From Lepisosteus oculatus (lineage: Eukaryota > Chordata > Actinopteri > Semionotiformes > Lepisosteidae): a stretch of DNA of 64,000 bases. The notes below the pieces were generated by a model. It searched no databases. It had not been told where the DNA came from and worked only from the letters and a program-made list of their open reading frames with translations. Below are positions 13,838-26,600 of this stretch, in pieces. The position numbers and the translations under genes are program-made. Where the stretch lies: contig NC_090716.1 of assembly GCF_040954835.1 (NCBI RefSeq), positions 16,615,275 to 16,679,274 of the forward strand, given 5' to 3'. Within the stretch, counting starts at the first letter, position 1. Each line of letters opens with the position of its first letter.

Positions 13838-14015
13838 GGGGCAGTGCGGTGTAGTGCGTAAGTCTCTGCTTTCAGAACCGGAACGTTGTGGGTTCCAGTT
13901 CCTACTTCAGATCTTGTTGTAGAACCTTGTGTGAGCTACTTTACTGAACTACTTTTTGGTCCCCGGCTGTAAAAATGGGGTCCAGTACAACTGCTCTCTT
14001 GCTTGCTGAATGCCA
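13838..14015 (+). mobile_element. tRNA-derived SINE
   Basis: The head has an A-box-like GCGGTGTAGTGCGTAAG and a B-box-like GTGGGTTCCAGTTCC, spaced as in tRNA-derived SINEs. The body contains GTGAGCTACTTTACTGAACTA, followed by CTGTAAAAATGGGGTCCAG. The same body (GAGC.AGCTACTTCACCTGAAC) appears reversed at 60865-61095. The element is moderately diverged. Confidence 0.7.
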
Positions 14016-16419
14016 CAGAAACAAGGACAAGCTCAGGTATGGATTTCCCTTATCGTCTGTTGCAGCAATGCACAGAAGCTGAATCAGCTACACACACGTG
14101 GGAAGAGGTTCTCTCCCCCATAGAACATGGAGAAGGGATCATTAATGGGGATGTTGTAGTCAGACCTCCGTCGAGCCAATTCAAGTAAAACGTTATAATG
14201 TTTGGTACTATGGTACAAAAGTAGGAGCTGCCTGAACTATTTTCTTTTCCACTATTTCTGAGTAACACAACATAAAACGAAGGAACTTGGAAACTTCCAC
14301 TGTCATACATTGACTGATTGAAAAATAAACTTTATGACTTTTTAAAATGTCATTTTAAATGCTTCGTGAGCTGCAAAGAACTATTTGTATACCAGGTACA
14401 CTGCAGTTACCACAGGCTTGTCGTATACTCCCCATTTACCAGATAGCCTGCCATTGTCATGGCTGAATGTGTTTTTTGTTCATTTTTCTGAGTTCAGGCT
14501 CTCCTTCAAGTCTCTGTATTAATAATTGTTACTTCTGTTTATCTACGTTTTTGTAGGAATGATAAAACCCTGGACACATTCATAATTTGAAAATATATTT
14601 TTTGAAAATTTAAAAAATGCTGCAGAGACATTTCAAATTATACATAAGGGGAAAATGTATAACATAGTCATCATTCACGGTTTGATTAAAATCTGTAGTA
14701 TTAATATTGGTACCAGTGTAAGAGCAAAATGTGGTGTGTCATCAAAATCTGGTATGCATACCAGATATGTAATATTTGTGTAATGTCTGTAAGCCATACA
14801 GAATTTGTTTGAACTAGCCTGTAAATATAACTCGTAATTTCGTGAAGTCAAAAATGTTGTTTGCATACCATGAATGCTTTCAATAAACATCACACCAATG
14901 CATGAAAAAATAACTAAGTGGTGGCTAGCACAAAAATTAATAACTTGACATCCCCTACCTGAATTTCTGCTTTCTCAAGTCTCTCTGCACTGCAGAGCAC
15001 CAGGTTCCAATGAGCAAACCCTGTGTTGATCTTGGAAAACGAACATGCGCGTACATGCAAAATCACAGGGCACATGGTACCACGTCCTGTTGAGTACCGC
15101 AAACTAACATGATGGTAGTAGCAGCAGGAGGGGTGACGCAAGGAAAAGCTGTTAAGTGGTAGTAGAAGTTATTTCTCAATATATTAAATAGTAGTAGTAA
15201 AGGTGGTAGTAGCATTTTTTAATAGCAATAGCATTTGAGGTCCTCATAGTATGACGATATTAATAATAAATCACTGTAATATTTATAGTAGTAGTCGTAG
15301 TATTAAAGCAGTGGTAGTGCATTTCATGCTAAGAATTTTTCAGACTGATTGTGTTGCTGTAATCTAGGTAGTGTAGTATAGCATTCTTGCATTGCCAGAT
15401 TACAGATGTTAACTGCCTTTTCTAATGAGCTAAGCATTTCTGTCTGTATGTACTTCTGATGTGGTGTTTAAACACATTTGCCAGAGTTTACAACACAGTT
15501 GGGCTGAATGGACTTGGTGGCAGACATGCACTTGGTGCACCTTGTCTGAAAGGAAAAGTTAACACAAGTTAACTGCAAGGTTTCATTTCCTCATGGGAGT
15601 CCGAAACCAGGAGAAACTGGGAAATTTCTTCAGTTAGATTGCACGTATTTAGCAGTTTTACAGGCTGGGATTTACAGATTGAGGTGCGTGAAGATCTTCT
15701 TCATACACACAAGAAGCACTAAGGAATCATTATGAAACTATAGGATTCTCTTCTTATGTGGTGGGGTTTTTGACAGATTTACCAGCTTCATTCACATAAA
15801 ATCCTCAATGGAAAGGTGGGGGAAAAATAGCTGGTTTGGTATCATCCAGCTGTTGAAACAAAGCTGCAGAAGTCATCCTTGGCTACTCTCAAGGCAACAT
15901 AGAACTGTTGACAGTGACTGGTGGGTAAATAAGATTTCCTGGTGTCCCAGCAGAGAACCTTTCTCTTTCTGTCCCTCTCCCTCGATTTTTTGCTGTAAAG
16001 CAGGTTTATTGACTACGAGTCCTGTTTTCCAAACCCTGGCCTCAGCCCCGCTGATGTAACAAGTCCATAGGTTGATTTATGAGGTCTCTCTAGTGGTGCT
16101 TTGACAGTCAGTGATGAAATAAGGCACTTTGGGGATTCTTCAGGCAAGAGTAAACACTTAAACTGAAGCTTGGCTGTAAATGTGGATGGCGAAAGGGGAG
16201 TTACACTTGTCTCACTTAACAGAGAAAAACAGGAGATCTTGCTTCCCAAGTGCCTGCTTGCTAACTTTCAAGGTGTAACCCCTACCCCACCCATCCCAAA
16301 TGTGGCTAAAGGTGAAAAAACATTTTAAAAAGCAGATATGTTTACAAAATTCCATTTCTGTTGGCTCTGGGGTACGACAGCAAAAAATTTTTCTATTCAA
16401 GAAATTCCTTCTTGTATTT
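14016..16419. other. kcnq1 last intron: TAG/GTA-rich imperfect microsatellite, nothing else recognised
   Basis: An imperfect array of TAG/GTAGTA units runs from about 15110 to 15320. No exon or known repeat was identified elsewhere. Confidence 0.4.
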
Positions 16420-17350
16420 GAACTTTCAGAAAGCTTTTGATCAAGTACCACATGAAAGAATAATCCTCAGTCAAAGGAATCTAACGACATGTGTGCACAT
16501 TTGTAACAAATGGTTAAAAAGCAGAAAGCAATGTGTACTGAAAAAGGGAATGGCCTCAGCCTGGAGTGATATCATTATTGGGATGCCTCAAAGCACAGTA
16601 CTTGGCAAACTGCTCTTCCTAATCTATATTAAAGATCTGATATGGTAAGTAAAAAGTTATCAGATTTGCAGATGATTCAAAAGTAGGTCGCCAATTGTCT
16701 AAAAGCATCACAAAGAATACAAGAAGACTTAGGACTGAACAGAAATACCTGACTAATGAAATGTAAGCTGGCTATGCACAATGTGTATGAAGGTAGGAAA
16801 TGAATTCCCAAATATCTAATAGGTAGTAAGAGAGTGGAAGAATCAATACATGATAAAGGCATAGTTTGTGTACACTTTCATCAACTTGACAGTAAATAGA
16901 AGCAATAAAAAAGGCAGAGAGGTGCTTGATTATATTTGAAAGAGTTTAAGTAGTATAAATCAAGGGGACATCATGTTAAAACTATACAATGCATTAGTCA
17001 GAGCTGACTTGGAATATTATGTTCAGTTCTTGTCACCACACTACAAGAAAGGTACTCCTACTCTGGAGACAGTGCAAAGAAGAGCCACCGGACTTATTCC
17101 TGGCCTACATGGGATGTCACAATCGGAGTACGGGAACTGAAATCTCGAAATGACCACATCAACTCAGAGGAGTCCTTCAGGATGAGCACAACACAAGCGC
17201 ACCAGGACAGGAGTGGAAATGAGGTTTAAAATCAATCAAGGCAGAAAGTAGGAGACACTTCTTTACACACAGGTTTGTGAGAGTCCAAATCCAACTCCCT
17301 GAGAGCCATTAAAGAAGGAATAGATATATCAGAAAACGGAAAGCTAAAGA
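16420..17350 (+). mobile_element. decayed CR1/L2-type LINE reverse transcriptase and 3' end
   Basis: From about 16416 the translation reads LNFQKAFDQVPHERI, then WLKSRKQCVLKKGMASAW, GMPQSTVLGKLLFLIYIKDL and, from 16993, VRADLEYYVQFLSPHYKKG and TVQRRATGLIPGL. These match [33 protein letters not shown] and LEYCVQFWSPHYKKD in CR1/L2/Rex-type LINEs. The FADD catalytic box is damaged near 16665 (FADDSKVG is readable only after a frameshift). The ACTTCTTTACACACAGGTTTGTGAG stretch near 17250 marks the 3' end. The element is dead. Confidence 0.85.
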
Positions 17351-18040
17351 AGAGACTGTTGTCATTCTCTCCTTTTCTTCTGCTGTATTCTCATCTCTAA
17401 CTCAGCACCAGGGGTATTTTGTAATCATTTCAGTGCCCAGAATTAAGAGACATGTCCAGGCAAACTACTCCAAGAACTGACACATTTACAGTATGTCGAA
17501 AAAAACATTATTTGTTATGTCAGCACTAAATCTGCTTAATCTGAGGTTGACAATGAAAGATTGAGGTGACTAAAGAGAGAAGAGGTGTATTGCTTCGTGA
17601 TCATGCTTTTCCCTTAAGGCATACTAATCATGTAATAGGTGCTTGTCCAATTTGCTTAATAAATGCATGTGGTATTCTTCCAAGATAAAAAGAAACATAA
17701 ACACATTTTCTTAACCAAACAGAATCTTAATTTCATCATTATTCCGGGCTTCCAAATACTGTCTGATCCTGGAGCAAGCTCTCCAGCCTTGTTGTAGATA
17801 CGATTCTCCAGAAAACGGCTGATGGAAATCCTCAGATTGATTTGCTATGAGCAGCCATAGTGATCAATAATCAATTCTTGATTCTTACCCTTCTTTTTCT
17901 CCTGCTCATCCTTTTTCATATTGGCCCCTCATCCAACCACAGATTCGACAGACTTTGCCAATAAAAAAGAACTGGATTCATTTGTCATAACCACATGCAT
18001 TATCCCTCCAGGCTTGAGTGATCAATGGTTAGGTGTCCAG
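17351..18040. other. kcnq1 last intron: nothing recognised
   Basis: A+T-rich sequence without exons or repeats that I can name. Confidence 0.4.
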
Positions 18041-18230
18041 ATAATAATAATAATCCTTTACACTTATATAGCGCTTTTCTGGACACTACACTCAAAGCGC
18101 TTTACAGGTCATGGGGATCCCCTCCACCCCCACCAGTGTGCAGCTCCACCTGGATGATGTGACGGCAGCCAGAGTGCGCCAGAACGCTCCCCACACACCA
18201 GCTCTCAGTGGGGAGGAGAGCAGAGTAACA
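18041..18230 (+). repeat. interspersed repeat 'TATATAGCGCTTTTCTGGACAC' family (copy 1)
   Basis: An ATA microsatellite leads into ACTTATATAGCGCTTTTCTG, CTCAAAGCGCTTTACAGGTC, CACCAGTGTGCAGCTCCACC and CCCACACACCAGCTCTCAGT. Related copies lie at 28961-29290 (reverse) and 55683-55935 (+). I recognise it as a multi-copy fish element but cannot assign its class. Confidence 0.75.
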
Positions 18231-21200
18231 GAGATGTTGCCTTGTGTGCTGTATATGGTTGTACAAGCGGTCTGGTGTCTGGTGCTAAACTTAATTGGAT
18301 TAAAGCATAGAATACTACTCACAGATTTATCTCTAAATGCATCTTTTGTGTAGATTCATAGCTCAAGTTTCTAAAAATGCTACCAACCAATTTATTCTGC
18401 TGCTTAAAACAAAGCTTTTAAAATATTGTCTTAATGTGTTGCAGTGGAAAGGACTGGCAATTTCAGTATGAGATTGCCCTTAGTATGAGTTTGTTTAATC
18501 ATTTCGGGCAGGAAGTCTTCAACTCCTTTGCTGGAAGGTCTAATGTCTTCTGGGTTTTTTTTTCTAAGCTGAACTTACTTTTCAACTGAACAATGATCTT
18601 AGTTATTGTCTTTGCTTTTGATTGTTCGAGATTGCACAGAGCTTTAGGAGCCTGGTTAGGCCCATCAGAGTCATGCTGTTGAATAAATAAATTGACAAAC
18701 AAAAGATAACACTAGACCTCTAAGAGTCTTGAGACCCTTCATTTTGGATTTCTGGCTTGGTGGTGTTTATTTTTTCAGAACTGTATATGGTGGGTATAAT
18801 GGGCAATATATATTTCTATCAAAACAAACCCTCTGCTGGGAGATATTGTGGATTTAAAATATAATATTACAAAAAAGCTGACAGCTGTTGTTTAATACTT
18901 TTGAGTGCTGTTCTCTTTCCTCCTTAAGATTGTGCATTGGAACAGAGGAAATCACACGTATCACATGAATTGAACAAGTCACAAAGAGGGACTTAATCTC
19001 ATTACCGTTCAGATACAGTAGTCTAAACATCATTCCAGGGAGAAAAAATATCTGTATTTGACAATAATAAATAAAAAATCAGCATATTACAATATTACAA
19101 ATAATATTAAGATAAAATAATGGAATAATATTTGAATAAATTCTTTTTATTTTAACTTTGTGGGGAAAAAATGAAACATTTCAAGAATTATATATTTTTT
19201 TAAAAGACTAAATGTACTGTAACTATCCATTCAAATGTACTGGTTATCATTCAAAACAATCTGTGGTTGTACATGAGGTAATTCTATTGGAATTTTATGT
19301 CAAAATCATTTAGAGACTCTTGTATTGTTTAATTATTATTTCTTATCGAATTATTGTTTTCTAATCAAAGAGCTCAACAACATGGCTTGTGCACAGATAT
19401 AATCTGATTAAGGAATTTTAGGTTATAATTGTTTTATTCAAACGTAGTATTGTGTAATTTAAAACAATAATTATCTGTTTGACAATTGCTCATTTGAACA
19501 AAAATCATTATGTGGTTTTAACAACCACACTAAAGTGAAATAAAATTATTCAATTAGTAGAAATAGCTGTTTTTCTTCACCACAGGGTCCTAATTTAGAA
19601 TCTGAAACCTTAAAAAAAGGATTTTGTTAAAAAACCAGGGAGATCTTGCCTTTTTGACCCAGCACATCTGCAGTGTGAATAGCCTGCTGTGTGATTGTGG
19701 AAATCACTGTTGAAATGAGTAAATCCTGAAGCAATGTGTTCTTTATTTTTGTGCAGAGGTGTCAGAGCTTTTTTCTGTCAAAAGATTAAGCATATACTTA
19801 GTCAACGCATCTAGGAACCTTTTTATTTGTGATTTGTGTTGTTAGCCCTGAAAAATCTGAATTTTCTGTGTCTATGAGAAGAAAAGTCTTGCATGCTGAT
19901 CACTGACATGAGGAAGCCAGGCTGGTCTTCCATCTTTATTCAGTGAGAAGGAGCTATGTCAGTTATGATGTGACAACCTCATGTGCTCGAAACCTCCTGC
20001 GACTTGATCTCTTTCTCTAATGCTGAACTGCTTTCTGTGTTGATGGAAGAGACAGATGGTTGTGTGAACCAGATGTACAGTACCTGATGCAGTTTCTACA
20101 TCCTGTCCTTGAATTTCACACTTCTGATGAGAAATGGGAACCATGTGCCATTTAGTTATTTCTACTGACTAGCCATTGAAGACAATTCCAGTGCTGCTTG
20201 TTCTTTGTCGAAGTGTGAATGCTGAGAACCGTTCTCAAGCTATTGCATTCTCTAGACATCAGCATTCACAGGTTTTCCCATTCCTAGTGCTCTGATTTTC
20301 CAAGAAAATACAAAGCAGCTTTGACACTAAACAAAAATCATGCACAAAACAGAGCAGGCATGAACACATCAACACTCAGGCTGCCTCCCTTTGCATTGCA
20401 GAGGGCCTTATACAGATGTATATCTGCAGCTCTTTTCATTGCACAAATATGTTAAAGGACATTCCTAAGCTGTAATGCAATTATGTCAAAGTACATCCAA
20501 TTCATCTGCTTTCCCCTATTAGCAATACACCAAGCACCACTGGTTTGATTGGACTGACAGAGAGATAGTAAAGTAAATTATTCCATGTGTGATGAATGAC
20601 TGTGTCACACTACTTCAATAAGCATGACCTTTGTTTTGAATTTTATTCGCTTTAATCTGAATGTTTCCATGGCTCAGTGTTTGTTATACAAGATCCCTTC
20701 TCTCCATCCATCATGCAAGAGGCAGCAGTCCATTACAGGGTGCACACAAGCTCACGGTGACAACTGATAGATAACAGCTTATGCTGCCACCATGATTTGG
20801 TAGATAGGACCATGGAGAGTCCACACAGAAGGTGCTCCAGTCTGGAGCCATACCCAGGCTAAATGCCACACCACCTCTCTGCTCAGCCGACATCCTCAAA
20901 TGTAAAAGTTAAAATAAAAAAAATTTCTGATGTTAGATGTGTCAGCTTAGCTTTGCCTTAATTCAGAGCGGTTTTTCACATTTGAATAAGCAGTTTACCC
21001 TTTATAGTTTATCCACTTTAATCATCAGCCAGTCCTTGTCTTTTTGTGACCCTGTATCTTTAATTACCTACCTTGCTCTTTGCAGCTATGTTTTATCGAC
21101 AAACAGGCTGTAAATGCAGTCGATATTGTCAGATAGTGACAAGGAGGGTCCGTTGATGAAGAGAGATACAGTCCTTTTCACATCTGCTTGGAAGCTCTTT

Positions 21201-21559
21201 TCTTTACCACGTCATGGACCTCAATGTAAACAGCAGATTCCTCTCCGTCAAGCTGCACCTTGAACCAGATGGGAAAATTGACTCCCAGCGCCTCTTTGAG
21301 TTGGAGCAACCACAACGTTGATACCCAGCACCTCATCACATTTCTTGTTATCCTTGAAAACTAGACAGGAAAGTTGTTAGGAGATTTGGTACACTTGAGT
21401 ATGGCACACTGGCTACAACATGTGGAAACATTAAAGATTTGGAGTAACTACTGACGTTTTGCAGTTTACTGTGTATTCACCCATGTCTGCTCTTTGCCTC
21501 TAAGGTAGTGGAACTGAACTATACTGTGGTATAAAGTATGATTTAAAGTTTGATTGGAC
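18231..21559. other. kcnq1 last intron: candidate conserved stretch at 20340-20560, no exon seen
   Basis: Strongly A+T-rich at 19020-19560. The unique-looking stretch 20340-20560 is discussed in the findings. No coding exon recognised. Confidence 0.4.
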
Positions 21560-21815
21560 ATCCATCCATTTTTCTAGCTGCTTTATCCAGTTCAGGGTCG
21601 CAGGGGAGACAGAGCCTATCCCAGCAAGCAACAGGCGCTAGTCGGGGTACACCCTGGATGGGATGCTAGTCCATCACAGTGCAGACAAACACAGACACAC
21701 TCGCTCACATCACAGACAATCTTTCCAGAAACCAACTGACCTACCCAGAAGTCTGTGGACTGAGGGAGGAAACTGGAGCACCAGGAGGAAAGTAATGAAA
21801 ACACGTGGAGAACAT
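21560..21815 (-). repeat. fish interspersed repeat with TGGATGGA-type tail (copy 2)
   Basis: Contains CATCCATCCATTTTTCTAGC, TCAGGGTCGCAGGGGAGACA, CCCAGCAAGCAACAGGCGC and GGGAGGAAACTGGAGCACC in the reversed orientation. It is longer than copy 1 and includes the reversed form of the TTTCCTCC segment. Confidence 0.85.
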
Positions 21816-23483
21816 CAACCATGAGTAAAAAACTACATCTTAGTTTTTTTACCCATTCCTGGCACCTGCTCTGAATGTGATGTTTTACTGCGGTAGATGA
21901 CCATATTGATCTTCAACAAGGATTTCTGCATATGTTTCTCACATGAAATCCATTCCAAGAAAACACATAAAACTACACCTTCATCATCGCACATTCATGA
22001 TTGCCAACACAATATATTTAAACATTAAGGCATTTGTAATTAATCAAAGCCAAGTTGGTTATATCAATGATCAGACTGAAGAACTGGCTGCAATTAAACA
22101 GCACACTGACGTGGTTTGTTTATGGAAAAAGGAGGCAGTTATGACTTCATTTTTATTATTTTCTTTTTCCACATTGACAAAAAACATTATCCCTTTTCTG
22201 AATGATTGTGAGCCTCAAATAACAGCATGTAGTGTTGTGTCTAATCCAGCAGCAAAAGTATTCATTATAATTCAGTGGAAAAGCCAGGTTTATGACAGTA
22301 CATTTCAAACATTTCCAAATGGTAAATTATACATTCATGCTTCAGTTATAGTGAAGTTTAATACCTTTTGTATATTAAGTTTTAATCATGGGCTTCGTGT
22401 AACACTTGGATACATTACAAAAAGTATTGTTTTAGTTCCTTTTCACAACAGAACATTTTTGCTTTTGTATTAGGTTGCTCTCTTCTGAGAGCTTTAATTG
22501 CTGCTACACATGTATCTATGTAACAGCTACTGCTGCACTGTCATTACATTAAGGATAATTACATTTCCTTGGCTTGTAAATGGGCAGAACTGATTGAAAC
22601 GTGGTACTGAGACTTTGCTCTGAATATTAATGGTATGTGAATATAAATGATACCAACAAATCTTGATTTTCCACTTTAATTCAGCTTCAAGGAGCATTTA
22701 GAAACTGATACAAGCATTTGTGTGAATGTGTTGTTTTGTGCCAAACCCTAACAAAATTACAATTACAATTTTAAAGAAAAGGAAGAGGAGCAGTTTAGAG
22801 ATTGAGTAGCTTTTCATTGTGTATACTGTTTGTCTGCCAATATATTTTGAGTGTTATTTCTGGAGGAAATCAAATTTAACTATATAGATAAATCATTCAA
22901 ACATTTCAACATGAATTACAGCCATAGTCTAAAGACCACAGTCACTGCTTCACTCCTACTACCTAAGATTAATAAAGTCTTAACAACACTTAAATGTTAA
23001 CAGAAGTAGTGAAGTTCATGGATTGAACTGATACAGGAGGTATCAATCAATATTTTGGTCAGCGGCTGCAAAAAGTAAAAAAATAATGGAGGGCTGGAAG
23101 TGTGTCATTCTGGGACCAGTCACACCCAGAGTGGGCTGATGGTTTCAGTAAGTGAAATTATCTGTGCACAGATTTATTACATCTATTTTTCAGTGGCAAT
23201 TAAATAAAACATCATTACTTGTTTTGTGTTGTAAAAATGTGTTAATGATTAAAATTTGAAGAACCAAACCATTGGCCAGGTTAAACAGTCCCTGTGTCAG
23301 TCACACCTGTCTGTAGGGGTGTGGCACATTGATATACAGTACAAGTGCTTTAAATCTGTGATGTTAAATCAGTATGACGCCATGGGTTCCGTCCCAGACA
23401 GACCAGTCAGAGACCCCCATTCTTTCTTACCATGGTATTACTACTGTGTCTCAAACCACACCTTCCTGATTTTGTCTTGGCAG
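21816..23483. other. end of kcnq1 last intron; 176-codon open frame of doubtful meaning
   Basis: An ATG-initiated open frame spans 21943-22473 (+). Its composition (A+T-rich, many Ile/Phe/Asn, no domain) fits a chance frame in A+T-rich DNA. The polypyrimidine tract for the kcnq1 terminal exon ends this stretch. Confidence 0.4.
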
Positions 23484-23687
23484 ATATTGCACATGGATCA
23501 GAAGCTGAGCCACATTGTTGATGTTCTCAACTGCCTGGTGTCCAACCAGCAGTCTGCGCCATCTGCGCGACCAGCGGTCCAAAGCAGAACCCTGCAGTCA
23601 GAGTATTTCTCGAGCCACAACAGTCTGCCCACCTATGAGCAGCTCAGCATCCCAACTTGCACTAACTCACAGGACGAGAGCTCCTGA
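23484..23687 (+). CDS. kcnq1: kcnq1 last coding exon (C-terminal end of Kv7.1 potassium channel)
   Basis: This is the final coding exon of the voltage-gated potassium channel alpha subunit Kv7.1, a plasma membrane protein of heart and epithelia that pairs with KCNE subunits. A good acceptor (TTTTGTCTTGGCAG) precedes the exon in phase 0. It encodes 67 residues and a TGA stop. The first ~20 residues (ILHMDQKLSHIVDVLNCLV) match the C-terminal tetramerisation coiled coil, whose human counterpart reads VTQLDQRLALITDMLHQLL. Near the end, LPTYEQL is the conserved PY motif bound by Nedd4-2 in mammals. The length is close to that of the human terminal exon. All upstream exons lie outside the window or were not found. 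No AATAAA follows until about 25454, so the 3' UTR may be long; its end is uncertain. Confidence 0.9.
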   Translation: MLHMDQKLSHIVDVLNCLVSNQQSAPSARPAVQSRTLQSEYFSSHNSLPTYEQLSIPTCTNSQDESS

Positions 23688-26600
23688 AGATCCCTGCCGT
23701 GTGCCCTTCAGCTCAGCAATGGTCAAACAACAAGATACTTAAGCAAAACTGTGAAACCAATGATCCAGAAACTAACAACCTAATGAGGTACAGTATACCT
23801 TCAGAAAGGGCCGAGCTATAGAAAACGGGAAGAACTGCAGACAGTTTATTGCTAAGGTAGGAAGAATGGTGGTTCTCCTAGCAGCTCCTAGAATTTCCTA
23901 GAAGCTCCTTTTTGGCTTTTGTCTTCTGTTGCCTTCCGGGAAGAATCAGAATCAAATTCACCATCACAAGTCCCACGTTGCCGAAATAAGGAACTGGGGT
24001 TTACAAACTCTGTGACTTGGCTGACTGAGTGAAAAAGAGACAACTATATGCGCTAAGCGTTAAAAAATGAAATATGTTACTTACAACTGCATCAAATTTG
24101 CAAAGATATCAGGAAAATTACCCAAATATTTTTGTAGCAGGTGCACAGACTTTTTATTGCCTACATGAGTAAAGTCACGACGGTGAGTAGCTTTTGTCAT
24201 CATCAGAGGTGGTCTGCTGTGAAACGCTCAGGCTAGCAGCACGTGTGGCCATTGCTGGTGTCAAGACAAGCTGTGCATCTCTTGACACAGTCTTTGCACC
24301 AGGTGGTGGATGCTGTTTAGTGGGATTCTGTCCCAAGCCTCAGGTATAAAGTAAATGTGGCTGATGACTCGTCTCGGACGCGGAGAGGTCAAACCTGCTG
24401 CGTGAGGACGTGCGCCATCCCGTGGGAATGTTGTCACATCAGGAGAGCGCAGGAAGGGCAGCAAAGGACTGATCAGCGCAGCCAGGTGTTTTATACTGAT
24501 GAGGCTTAGATCCACCACTCAGCATCACCGTATGTGTTCCTCTGCACATCCTGTCACAGGCAGGCCCATCAGGGCGGTTGACTCAAACCTGGCATGATTG
24601 TTTAAGATGTCTGAGCTCCACTGCTGACAAGTCAAATATATAGTTGACACAGAATCATTGTTCTCTCAATAAGAAGGTCCCTCTCTGTGTTTTCTTTCTT
24701 GATTTTTACCAGATATGACAGGTTAAATCACCTCATCGCCTCTACCCAATCAGCTCTCTCACTAATGCAATGGTTGTAACTTTCATAAACTCTCAATCAG
24801 CAATCAGTGATCTATTTAACAAAATATTTCATCATGTACTTGGTATTTGTAAAAGCATACATAGAGCGTCATGTTTTTGAAAAAAATGTTTCCTTCAATG
24901 TTCAGTATACAGTGAGGATAAATGGATACAAGGAAAGTCAGTTTGTTTCCTTACCTCCTCTGTGCTGTCTTATGAAACACAGAGATGGTAAATGTGTGGC
25001 TGAGCTGGACTAGTCACAGAGTGGATGAACATGCTGACAGAGGAGATGGGTCTGAAAATTGAACTAAAGTCCTAGAATTGCGATTGTATCTCTGTAATGG
25101 TCTCTGTTTCCATTCACAGACTCAATACAAAAGACAGTGTTTGGTTTGAGCAGTTGTGCCAAGTTGTAGAAAAGGACAACATGGCTGTACTCCTATGTCT
25201 GTCATCTTGTTAATGGAATTAGTTAGCATATGGTTTGCTTTACACATCCTTTTTAAGGACATTTTCTTAAAGATATTTTTTTTAATTGAAAAATGTATTT
25301 CATTGTAATTGTAATGGTAATTTTCAGAGTGTTTTTAAAACTGGCATTTTGTTTTGCTGTGTTAATTTTGTAGCTTAAAAGAGATGAGTAAGTTTCTAGA
25401 AATTAATTCACTTTAAGGCAGTGTAGTAGGTTTTCCTGTTGTCTGCTTTCTGTAATAAATGTTGTCGAGCGGTAGGAAACATTAGCACTGAACGTAGTAC
25501 CTTGTTAAAGACTTCAGAAATATCAAGCTATGAGCCAGAGCAGCATCCAGAATACCAGAACAGATTCTCTCTCATCGTGGCATCTCTCTGTGGTGCGACT
25601 GGTCAATGTTTCTTATTGAAAACAACCAATCCAGCTCCTGAACCTGAGCCATTCACTTGTCAGGCAGCCTGCACAGGCTCATCACACTGTATACAGTATC
25701 ATGCATACGCACTCACACACTGCAAACACTCCACACAAGGTGTGGGGAAGCATTCCCCTCAGTAAGTTTCTTACCTCCAGTACTATTGTAGCTGCAACTT
25801 AAGTAAAATTCCAGTTAAGTGTTTTATAGCTTTAGATTAACAAATTAGTTGATTGTAGCATTTTAAGTTTTTAATTGCATGCAATTATTTTAGAACGTTG
25901 TCATACCATTTTACTTCCACTGTTTAAAACTTTCACGAAAGTGGTCTGATCATTGAAGGTTGCCCGAAACAGAGATTCTTTTCCATGCAACTTGAAAACA
26001 GAATTTGACAATAACATTAGAATTTAGAGCACAATGACTCTTTTTTTTCTCTGTTTCACTGTTTTTAATACATTTATGCACTCCATTTCTGTACAGCTCT
26101 ATAAAGCTTTATTGCTGTGAAAATGATCATTCACACCTCCTGCCAAATGGAACCTTTCTCTTTAAGAACCAAGTAACATTTTGGAGATCATAAACAACAG
26201 GAGAAACAGTAATCCAGGTTTGCAATAATAGAGCTGGGAACATTTTTGGAAGGTTTTCGGACAGGTGCGGGAAGGAAAATGCTGTTTTAGACAGTGTGGC
26301 ATTGTATCTTCCATGCAGCCTGTATCCACATTTCTTCACATGCAAAATCATCTTAGAGAACCTCAGGGTCACCATTGAAACATCACAGGGATGTTGGCAT
26401 TGTACTGAAACTGTATCAATCGTGCTGATTTTACAATGATTCTTTTGTTTTTTATAGTGTATGATTTGTATTATTTCTGACTCAATAAATTAATCTCACC
26501 TTTAAAACTGGAAGCCTTTCCTGATGACTTTAATTACCAATTTGCCATTTGTTTTTCTTCTACTGAAAAGAAAAGACTTGATTTCTGTTACGGTTTGTCA

